This document shows, one piece after another, positions 1 through 7,085 of a stretch of 64,000 nucleotides of DNA. The notes beneath the pieces are model-generated. The model saw nothing but the letters and a program-made list of their open reading frames with translations, was not told where the DNA came from and did not search any database. A program made the position numbers and the translations under genes. Source of the DNA: Pustulibacterium marinum (GTDB lineage Bacteria; Bacteroidota; Bacteroidia; Flavobacteriales; Flavobacteriaceae); contig NZ_FPBK01000001.1 of NCBI RefSeq assembly GCF_900116665.1, positions 186,001 through 250,000 of the forward strand, given 5' to 3'. Numbering within the stretch: position 1 is the first letter of the stretch; each line of letters opens with the position of its first letter.

Positions 1-1079
1 TAAGCCGTCGTTGTCAAGAAAAAAACGTGAGAACTTATCTTACGTTGAATACCATTATTTACGATCACGATCTTTCTATCATCAAAACCTTGCTAGATGC
101 TGCAAAAGCAGCAGCTATTACTGCGGTTATTGTTATGGATCAAGCGGTGATTGCTTACGCAAGACAAATTGGGATGGAAATTCATATTTCAACCCAAATC
201 AATATCACCAATATAGAAACCGTAAAATTCTACGCGATGTTTGCCGATACCATGGTAATGAGTCGTGAATTGAGTTTACGCCAGGTAAAGAAAATTTGTG
301 ATCAGATTGAAAAAGAACAAATCAAAGGACCCAATGGCGAATTGGTAGAGATTGAAATTTTTGGTCATGGCGCTTTGTGTATGGCGGTTTCTGGTAAATG
401 TTATTTGAGTTTACATTCGCACAATTCTTCTGCAAACCGTGGCGCTTGCAAACAAAACTGTAGAAAAAAATATACGGTAATCGATCAGGAAAGTGGTTTT
501 GAGATTGAATTGGATAACGAATATATGATGTCTCCAAAAGACTTGTGTACGTTAGACTTTCTAGATCAAGTAATTGATGCCGGAGCCAAAGTTTTGAAAA
601 TTGAAGGTAGAGGTAGAGCTCCGGAATATGTAGCAACAGTGATCAAAACCTATCGTGAAGCAATTGATGCGTATTACGAAGGAACGTATTCTAAAGAAAA
701 AGTAGCCGATTGGATGGGCGAACTTGAAAAAGTGTACAACCGTGGTTTTTGGAGTGGTTACTATCTAGGCCAAAAATTAGGAGAATGGAGCGATGGTCCA
801 GGATCGCAAGCTACTCAGAAGAAATTGTACATTGGTAAAGGAATGCACTATTTTCCGAAAGCAAATATTGCCGAATTTAAAATTGAAGCCTACGATTTAA
901 AAATTGGCGATAAAATTTTAATCACTGGCCCAACAACCGGAGTAAAAGAGTTAGAGCTTACACAAATGATGGTGAACGATGAAAAATTGGATACTGCCAA
1001 AAAAGGCGATAGCTGTACGATTCCGTTAGATTTTAGAATCAGACTTTCCGATAAATTATACAAAATAGTGCAACAATAA
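1..1079 (+). CDS. U32 family protein, TrhP/YegQ-like (5' truncated)
   Basis: The reading frame is open from the first base, so the N-terminus lies outside the window; the GTG at 27 is internal by comparison with the family, where the stretch YLTLNTIIYD sits well inside the barrel. About 358 residues are visible. The U32 signature is clear: E-I-F-GHGALCMAVSGKC, then SANRG-CKQNC, which carry conserved cysteines. Family members of this type (E. coli YegQ/TrhP, Bacillus YrrN/YrrO) are needed for prephenate-dependent 5-hydroxylation of tRNA U34 rather than being proteases. The stop codon overlaps the start of a ferredoxin gene, and trhO follows, which supports a tRNA-modification role. Function is inferred from family and context; other U32 members do act on proteins or rRNA. 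Confidence 0.85.
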   Translation, partial: SRRCQEKNVRTYLTLNTIIYDHDLSIIKTLLDAAKAAAITAVIVMDQAVIAYARQIGMEIHISTQINITNIETVKFYAMFADTMVMSRELSLRQVKKICDQIEKEQIKGPNGELVEIEIFGHGALCMAVSGKCYLSLHSHNSSANRGACKQNCRKKYTVIDQESGFEIELDNEYMMSPKDLCTLDFLDQVIDAGAKVLKIEGRGRAPEYVATVIKTYREAIDAYYEGTYSKEKVADWMGELEKVYNRGFWSGYYLGQKLGEWSDGPGSQATQKKLYIGKGMHYFPKANIAEFKIEAYDLKIGDKILITGPTTGVKELELTQMMVNDEKLDTAKKGDSCTIPLDFRIRLSDKLYKIVQQ

Positions 1080-1309
1080 TGGTTGTAGTTACCTTACAGC
1101 GCGAAAAATGCATTGGTTGCAACTATTGTGTAGAAATGGCGCCCGCACAGTTTCAAATGTCTAAAAAAGACGGAAAAAGTGTGTTGCTGCATTCTACCGA
1201 AAAAAAGAGATTTCACACCATCAAATCTTTTGATGAATCCATTTTCGAAGAATGTGTGCAAGCACAAAAAGCTTGCCCGGTAAAAATCATTTCCACAAAA
1301 AAAGTGTAG
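1079..1309 (+). CDS. 4Fe-4S ferredoxin
   Basis: A 76-residue cytoplasmic electron carrier. The first cluster motif is C-I-G-C-N-Y-C near residues 11-16, and the closing cysteine is in the C-terminal A-C-P-V motif, the pattern of a single-cluster ferredoxin. ATG shares the A of the upstream TAA stop, so the gene is translationally coupled to the U32 gene. In E. coli the U32-dependent hydroxyuridine pathway needs iron-sulfur cluster biogenesis, so a dedicated ferredoxin here is plausible, but the partner is an inference from position only. Confidence 0.88.
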   Translation: MVVVTLQREKCIGCNYCVEMAPAQFQMSKKDGKSVLLHSTEKKRFHTIKSFDESIFEECVQAQKACPVKIISTKKV

Positions 1310-1314
1310 CTTTG
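1307..1314 (+). promoter_or_regulatory. -7 box for trhO
   Basis: TAGCTTTG matches the Bacteroidota -7 consensus TAnnTTTG and lies 43 bases before the trhO start, overlapping the ferredoxin stop codon. It suggests trhO has its own promoter. No convincing -33 element was seen. Confidence 0.45.
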
Positions 1315-1356
1315 CACTTGAAAATTAAATCTTTAACCTTAAATAATTAGTATAGC

Positions 1357-2388
1357 ATGCAACTGTACAATACTTTAAGTGCTAAAGAAAGAGCAGAATT
1401 AATAGAGGCCGCTGGCAAAGAGCGGTTAACCATCTCTTTCTATCAGTACGCCAAAATTGAAAATCCACAACAATTCCGTGACGATTTGTTTGTGGTGTGG
1501 GATTCCTTAGATGTTTTAGGTAGAATTTACGTTGCTACAGAAGGCATCAACGCTCAACTTTCGGTGCCTGCCGATAATTTCAACGAGTTCAAAACACATT
1601 TAGATACCATTTCATTTTTAAAAGATGTTCGTTTGAACGTTGCCATTGAGCAAGACAACTTTTCGTTTTTAAAGCTAAAAGTGAAAGTTCGTGATAAAAT
1701 TGTTGCTGATGGATTGAATGACGATACATTTGATGTAACTAACAAAGGCGTGCATTTAGATGCCGTTAAATTCAACGAAATTCTAGAAGACCCAGATACG
1801 GTTTTGGTAGATATGCGTAACCATTATGAAAGTGAAATTGGTCATTTCAAAGGAGCTGTTACTCCTGATGTGGATACGTTTCGTGATTCGTTAGATTTGA
1901 TAGAAGAAGATCTTCGCGAGCATAAAGAAGACAAAAAACTAGTGATGTATTGTACGGGTGGAATCCGTTGCGAAAAAGCTTCTGCCTATTACAAGCACAA
2001 AGGTTTTCAGCAAGTGTATCAGTTAGAAGGCGGAATCATTAATTACTTCCGTCAGGTAGACGAGCAAGGTTTAGAAAATAAATTTATTGGTAAAAACTTT
2101 GTGTTTGATCAGCGTAGAGCCGAGAAAATTTCAGAAGATGTAATAGCGCATTGTCACCAATGTGGAAAACCGTGCGATACCCACGTAAACTGCGCTAACG
2201 AAGGTTGCCATTTGTTGTTTATTCAGTGCGAAGAATGTGCCGAAAAAATGAATCATTGTTGCTCAGACGAGTGCAAAGAGATTGTTGCGTTACCTTACGA
2301 AGAGCAAAAGAAATTGCGCAAAGGAAAAGACAATAGCAACAAGATTTTTAAGAAAGGGCGTTCAGAAGTATTGAAGTTCAAAAAATAA
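1357..2388 (+). CDS. trhO: tRNA uridine(34) hydroxylase TrhO (rhodanese family)
   Basis: A 343-residue protein of the YceA/TrhO family, which performs oxygen-dependent 5-hydroxylation of U34 in tRNA. It has an N-terminal acylphosphatase-like domain (roughly 20-115), a rhodanese domain (about 130-235) with the catalytic cysteine C199 in CTGGIRCEK, and a C-terminal cysteine-rich segment (about 262-310) with several C-x2-C pairs that probably bind zinc, followed by a basic tail. Length fits the family. It follows a TrhP-like gene and a ferredoxin, so two alternative routes to the same modification sit side by side. Confidence 0.93.
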   Translation: MQLYNTLSAKERAELIEAAGKERLTISFYQYAKIENPQQFRDDLFVVWDSLDVLGRIYVATEGINAQLSVPADNFNEFKTHLDTISFLKDVRLNVAIEQDNFSFLKLKVKVRDKIVADGLNDDTFDVTNKGVHLDAVKFNEILEDPDTVLVDMRNHYESEIGHFKGAVTPDVDTFRDSLDLIEEDLREHKEDKKLVMYCTGGIRCEKASAYYKHKGFQQVYQLEGGIINYFRQVDEQGLENKFIGKNFVFDQRRAEKISEDVIAHCHQCGKPCDTHVNCANEGCHLLFIQCEECAEKMNHCCSDECKEIVALPYEEQKKLRKGKDNSNKIFKKGRSEVLKFKK

Positions 2389-2506
2389 TTGGTAGCTTTT
2401 TTGCGTTCCTATAGTTGTGAAGAATAAATAGTATCTTTACAGCTTACAAAAGATTTATGAACCTTATTCGGGAAGCATTGTCTTTACCGAAATAATATAT
2501 ACAAAT

Positions 2507-3931
2507 ATGGCTTGTTCCAATTGTTCAAGTGGAAAAGACGGTCAGCCAAAAGGATGTAAAAACAATGGTACTTGTGGTACCGATGGCTGTAATAAGCTGA
2601 CTGTTTTTGACTGGCTTTCAAATATGTCACTTCCAAGCGGTCAAACAGTGTTTGACTGTGTAGAAGTTCGTTTTAAAAATAGTAGAAAAGAATTTTTTAG
2701 AAATACCGGAAATGTAACCTTAAGTATTGGAGATGTTGTAGCTACAGAGTCTTCTCCAGGGCACGATATTGGAATTGTAACTTTAACTGGCGAGCTAGTA
2801 AAGGTGCAAATGAAAAAGAAAAAGGTTTCATGGGAAGATGAAAATCTTCCGAAGATTTATCGTAAAGCATCACAAAAGGATATTGAAATTTGGCAAACAG
2901 CAAGAACTCGCGAAGCGGATGTACAGAAGCGTTCTAGAGAGTTAGCAATTGCACTGAATTTACAAATGAAAATTTCTGATGTTGAATTTCAGGGAGATGG
3001 TTCTAAAGCTACTTTTTACTATACAGCAGAAGACAGAGTAGATTTTCGCCAGTTGATTAAAGACATGGCGCGTGCATTTAGCATTCGTATCGAAATGCGT
3101 CAGATTGGTTTTCGTCAAGAAGCTGCTCGTTTAGGCGGTATTGGTTCTTGTGGTAGAGAATTGTGTTGTTCCACTTGGTTAACCGATTTTAGATCGGTAA
3201 ATACAGCGGCAGCACGTTATCAGCAGCTTTCGTTAAATCCTCAGAAATTAGCAGGACAATGCGGAAAATTGAAGTGCTGTTTAAATTATGAGTTAGACAC
3301 CTATTTAGATGCACTGAATAATTTTCCAAAAGCAGATGTGAAGTTATTTACTGAAAAGGGGAGAGCCGCTTGTCAAAAAATAGATATTTTCAAAGGATTG
3401 ATGTGGTTTGCCTATGAGGAAGCTAGTATGCATTGGCATAAACTTACTGTAGAGCAAGTTAACGAGATTATTGAACAAAACACCAATAAAAGGCGAGTAG
3501 CGAGTTTGGAAGAATATGCTTCTGAATTGATGGAAGAAGTTGCTACAAAAATTGATTTTGAAAATGTAGTTGGGCAAGATAGTTTAACACGTTTTGATCA
3601 ACCTAAAAAGAAGAAAAAACGCAAACCTAGAAACAGCAACCAAAATAACCGCAATAAGAATCAAAATAGCGGTGGTCAAGGTGCGCCATCAAAAGGTCCA
3701 AAGAATCAAAATCAACCAAAAAAGAATAGTAATAATTCCAACGCTGGTAAAGGTTCTTCAAACAATCAAAACAAACCTAAGAAGCAAACACCTTCTGCAG
3801 AAAACAAAGGAAATAACCATACACCAAAAAATAATTCGGGAGGCAATGCACCGAAGAAAAAAAGACGCAATAACAATAATAGAAACTCTAAGAACAACAA
3901 CAATAACAAGAATGCTAAGAAACCAGATTAA
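2507..3931 (+). CDS. ricT: PSP1-domain protein, RicT-like
   Basis: A 474-residue protein with an N-terminal cysteine cluster (MACSNCSS, CGTDGC), a PSP1 domain (about 60-330) with the conserved GIGSCGRELCC and GQCGKLKCC motifs, and a C-terminal tail (from about 365) made almost entirely of Asn, Lys, Gln and Pro. Relatives in Bacillus (RicT/YaaT) form an iron-sulfur complex that affects RNA processing and phosphorelays; in Bacteroidota the role is unknown. The disordered basic tail could bind RNA or membranes (inference). The next gene starts inside this tail. Confidence 0.85.
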   Translation: MACSNCSSGKDGQPKGCKNNGTCGTDGCNKLTVFDWLSNMSLPSGQTVFDCVEVRFKNSRKEFFRNTGNVTLSIGDVVATESSPGHDIGIVTLTGELVKVQMKKKKVSWEDENLPKIYRKASQKDIEIWQTARTREADVQKRSRELAIALNLQMKISDVEFQGDGSKATFYYTAEDRVDFRQLIKDMARAFSIRIEMRQIGFRQEAARLGGIGSCGRELCCSTWLTDFRSVNTAAARYQQLSLNPQKLAGQCGKLKCCLNYELDTYLDALNNFPKADVKLFTEKGRAACQKIDIFKGLMWFAYEEASMHWHKLTVEQVNEIIEQNTNKRRVASLEEYASELMEEVATKIDFENVVGQDSLTRFDQPKKKKKRKPRNSNQNNRNKNQNSGGQGAPSKGPKNQNQPKKNSNNSNAGKGSSNNQNKPKKQTPSAENKGNNHTPKNNSGGNAPKKKRRNNNNRNSKNNNNNKNAKKPD

Positions 3932-4418
3932 ATTTTTGTTGTTTTCATGTTTGTTGGGCGTAGTCGTATCTTGTGACAATGCTACTATTTATAGTGAAAC
4001 AAAAGCTATAGAAGGTACTTGGAATAGAAATGATACCATTCAATTTCATGTGCAGAGTCCAGATACTATAAACCCGTATAATATTTTTATCAATCTTCGA
4101 AATAATGAAGATTATGCCTATAGCAACCTGTATATGATTGTTGAAATGGAATATCCTGATGGGAATGTAGTTTCAGATACATTGCAGTACGAAATGGCAA
4201 AACCAAATGGAGAGTTTTTAGGAGAAGGATTTACAGGTTTAAAAGAAAATAAACTTTGGTATAAAGGAATGAACGATGGTTTTGTTTTTCCTAAATCCGG
4301 AGATTATACAATTGATATTTTACAAGCAATGCGAAAAAATGGTTCTGTAAAAGGAATCATTGCGCTTGACGGAGTTACAGATGTTGGTATTTCAATAGAA
4401 AAAATTGCAAAAGAATAA
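3912..4418 (+). CDS. gldH: Gliding motility lipoprotein GldH
   Basis: GldH is a lipoprotein needed for gliding and type IX secretion in flavobacteria. A longer open frame begins at 3594 but translates the ricT tail out of frame; the ATG at 3912 is chosen because it gives a clean lipoprotein signal peptide ending in V-V-V-S-C with lipidated C21, and a 168-residue product of the usual length. It overlaps the 3' end of ricT by 20 bases and is 5 bases from the penicillin-binding protein gene. The order ricT, gldH, PBP1 is familiar from flavobacteria. Confidence 0.9.
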   Translation: MLRNQIKFLLFSCLLGVVVSCDNATIYSETKAIEGTWNRNDTIQFHVQSPDTINPYNIFINLRNNEDYAYSNLYMIVEMEYPDGNVVSDTLQYEMAKPNGEFLGEGFTGLKENKLWYKGMNDGFVFPKSGDYTIDILQAMRKNGSVKGIIALDGVTDVGISIEKIAKE

Positions 4419-4423
4419 ATTAA

Positions 4424-6775
4424 ATGGCGAAAAAAGCTGCTACAAACAAGACCAATACAAAGAAAACCAGTTTTAAAAAGTACATCATTGGTTTTTGGGT
4501 GCTATACTTTTTGGGAGCATTAAGCGTATTGTTCATATTTCTATTTGCCTCTTGGGGTGTTTTTGGGCCAATGCCTGATTTTAGACAATTGGAAAATCCC
4601 GAAACTAATTTAGCTTCAGAAATTATCTCTTCAGACGGGGAAACGTTGGGTAAATTTTACTTAAGCGATAACCGTACACCGGTAAAATTTAAAGACCTTC
4701 CATTAAGCATAGAGCAAGCACTTGTTGCTACAGAAGATATCCGATTTTATGAGCATTCTGGGATTGATGCTCGCGGTACGTTAAGAGCTGTTACCTATTT
4801 AGGTAAACGTGGAGGTGCATCTACAATTACACAGCAGTTAGCAAAGTTATTATTTACAGAAACTGCTTCCACAAATCGTATTAAAAGAGTACTTCAGAAA
4901 GCAAAAGAATGGGTAATTGCTATCCGTTTGGAAAGACAATATACCAAACAGGAAATCATGGCCATGTATCTTAATATGTATGATTTCAATTACAATGCTG
5001 ATGGAATAAGAACTGCTGCAAGAACCTATTTTGGAGTAGAGCCTAGAGATTTAAAAATAGAGCAAAGCGCCATGTTGGTGGGTATGTTAAAGAATTCATC
5101 TTACTACAACCCATTTAGAAGAGAAAAATTGACATTAGATAGAAGGAATACAGTGTTGTTTCAGATGTTTAATTATGATTATATTTCCAAGCAGGAAAAA
5201 GATTCTTTACAAAAATTACCGCTAGAAACAGATTACCATTCAGAATCTCATAACGCTGGTATTGCCACTTATTTTAGAGAATATATTCGTTCTTACATGA
5301 AAGATTGGATAAATGAAAATCCAAAAGAAGATGGCGAAAAATACAATTTGTATTTAGATGGTTTGAAAATCTATGCTACGATAGATTCACGTATGCAAGA
5401 GTTTGCAGAGAAGGCCGTGAATGATCATATGAAAGATCTTCAAAAGGAATATTTTGTTCAAAATACTCCGAAAAGAAATAGCACTACTCCGTTTGTAAAT
5501 CTATCGAAAGCTGAGGTAAATGGATTGCTGAAAAGAGCAATGAAGCAATCAGAAAGATGGCGTCATATGAAGTACGATCTTGGTAAACCCGATGATGAAA
5601 TAGAAGCGTCTTTTAAAGAAAAAGTACCTATGCAGGTGTTCTCTTGGGAAGGCGAAATAGATACAGTAATGACTCCAATGGATTCCATTAGGTATTACAA
5701 ATCATTTCTACGATCTGGTATGATGTCCATGGAGCCACAAACCGGCCATGTAAAGGCTTGGGTAGGGGGTATCAACTATAAGCATTTTAAGTTTGATATG
5801 GTAAAACAAGGGAAGCGTCAAGTTGGTTCTACGTTTAAGCCATTTGTATACGCTACAGCAGTGGATCAATTACACTTAGCGCCTTGCTATGAAGTACCTG
5901 ATGTAACGCATTGTATAGATGCTAATAAGTACAACAACCCAAAGCCTTGGTGTCCTAGAAATTCTGGTGGAGAAACTACTGGAGAAATGATGGCCTTAAA
6001 AGATGCTTTGGCAAACTCGGTAAACACAGTAACGGCAACTTTGATAGATAGAATTGGTCCTGCTCCTGTTATTGACTTGGTACACAAATTAGGTATTGAT
6101 TCTGAAATTCCAGAAGTTCCATCAATTGCTTTAGGAACACCCGATGTTTCTGTTTATGAAATGGTTGGAGCCTACGGTACTTTTGCAAATCAGGGAGTTT
6201 ATGTAAAACCTGTACTTGTAACTCGTATTGAAGATAAAAACGGTACTGTTTTATTTGAATACAAACCAGAATCTCGTGATGTTTTGAGTTCTGAGGTAGC
6301 ATATACCATGGTAGAGATGATGAAAGGGGTAACAGAGTCTGGTTCTGGTGTTCGTTTAAGAACTACGGGTGCAGATAAATGGAACAAAGTTTACCAAGAG
6401 ATCATCACTGGATACCCATGGGATTTCAAGAATCCTATTGCTGGTAAAACAGGGACCACTCAAAACAATAGTGATGGATGGTTTATGGGAATTGTTCCAA
6501 ACTTGGTTACCGGCGTTTGGGTTGGTGGTGAAGATAGATCAGTTCACTTTAGAAGTATCGCTTATGGTCAAGGAGCTTCAATGGCATTACCAATTTGGGC
6601 AAATTACATGCGCGATTGTTACAGCTTAGAAGAACTAGAAATTTCAGATCAAGATTTTACTCCTCCGGAAGAAATGACAATCGATTTGAATTGTGGAAAA
6701 CGAATAGTAGAAGAAGGAGAACAACCTATCGAGAAACCAGATACAGATGATGGTGGGTTTACTTCTGATTTTTAA
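4424..6775 (+). CDS. Class A penicillin-binding protein (PBP1A type)
   Basis: A 783-residue bifunctional peptidoglycan synthase. It has a basic cytoplasmic start, one membrane helix (about 20-45), a GT51 transglycosylase domain with E-D-I-R-F-Y-E-H and the TQQLAKLLF motif, and a penicillin-binding transpeptidase domain with active-site S469 in STFK, an SVN motif and a KTGT motif. The tail after about residue 740 is acidic. It polymerises and cross-links glycan strands at the inner membrane. A hairpin terminator follows. Confidence 0.94.
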   Translation: MAKKAATNKTNTKKTSFKKYIIGFWVLYFLGALSVLFIFLFASWGVFGPMPDFRQLENPETNLASEIISSDGETLGKFYLSDNRTPVKFKDLPLSIEQALVATEDIRFYEHSGIDARGTLRAVTYLGKRGGASTITQQLAKLLFTETASTNRIKRVLQKAKEWVIAIRLERQYTKQEIMAMYLNMYDFNYNADGIRTAARTYFGVEPRDLKIEQSAMLVGMLKNSSYYNPFRREKLTLDRRNTVLFQMFNYDYISKQEKDSLQKLPLETDYHSESHNAGIATYFREYIRSYMKDWINENPKEDGEKYNLYLDGLKIYATIDSRMQEFAEKAVNDHMKDLQKEYFVQNTPKRNSTTPFVNLSKAEVNGLLKRAMKQSERWRHMKYDLGKPDDEIEASFKEKVPMQVFSWEGEIDTVMTPMDSIRYYKSFLRSGMMSMEPQTGHVKAWVGGINYKHFKFDMVKQGKRQVGSTFKPFVYATAVDQLHLAPCYEVPDVTHCIDANKYNNPKPWCPRNSGGETTGEMMALKDALANSVNTVTATLIDRIGPAPVIDLVHKLGIDSEIPEVPSIALGTPDVSVYEMVGAYGTFANQGVYVKPVLVTRIEDKNGTVLFEYKPESRDVLSSEVAYTMVEMMKGVTESGSGVRLRTTGADKWNKVYQEIITGYPWDFKNPIAGKTGTTQNNSDGWFMGIVPNLVTGVWVGGEDRSVHFRSIAYGQGASMALPIWANYMRDCYSLEELEISDQDFTPPEEMTIDLNCGKRIVEEGEQPIEKPDTDDGGFTSDF

Positions 6776-6796
6776 AGATAAAAACACTTGATATAT

Positions 6797-6827
6797 AAAA
6801 GGTTAGTCGGTATGGCTAACCTTTTTT
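6797..6827 (+). terminator. Rho-independent terminator after PBP1A gene
   Basis: AAAAGGTTAG (6797-6806) pairs with CTAACCTTTT (6816-6825) around a 9-base loop and runs into T residues. It ends the ricT-gldH-PBP transcript. Confidence 0.8.
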
Positions 6828-7020
6828 ACGTTTAAGAAACAACCTAAGAGCACTTATAGTTCGGGAACTATGTGGTGTATTCTATCCAATTTGTTTCTCC
6901 ATGTTTTCACACGCCTCCTATTTCTTATGGTTGGTTAACTATTTAAAAATGTATTAGTTTCACTTGCTCGGAAATGGATTAATAAGTCGTTTTTATGTCA
7001 ACTTATTTCAGGACGGGACA
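6828..7020. other. Intergenic stretch without recognised content
   Basis: Convergent intergenic DNA between two terminators. I see no ORF, repeat or promoter-like box here that I could defend. Confidence 0.5.
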
Positions 7021-7024
7021 TAAA

Positions 7025-7065
7025 ATCAAAAAAGCCAGCGATTATATTGCTGGCTTTTTTTTGAT
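7025..7065. terminator. Bidirectional terminator
   Basis: AAAAAAGCCAGC pairs with GCTGGCTTTTTT around GATTATATT; the outer ATCA/TGAT also pairs. T-tracts exist on both strands, so it can end the minus-strand glycosidase gene and read-through from the left. Confidence 0.8.
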
Positions 7066-7085
7066 TTTGTGTATTGAAATTAGAA

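Noticed and set aside
3594-3911. Open frame upstream of gldH in the same frame as the gene.
   Set aside because: It is the shifted reading of the Asn/Lys-rich ricT tail; the lipoprotein signal begins only at 3912.
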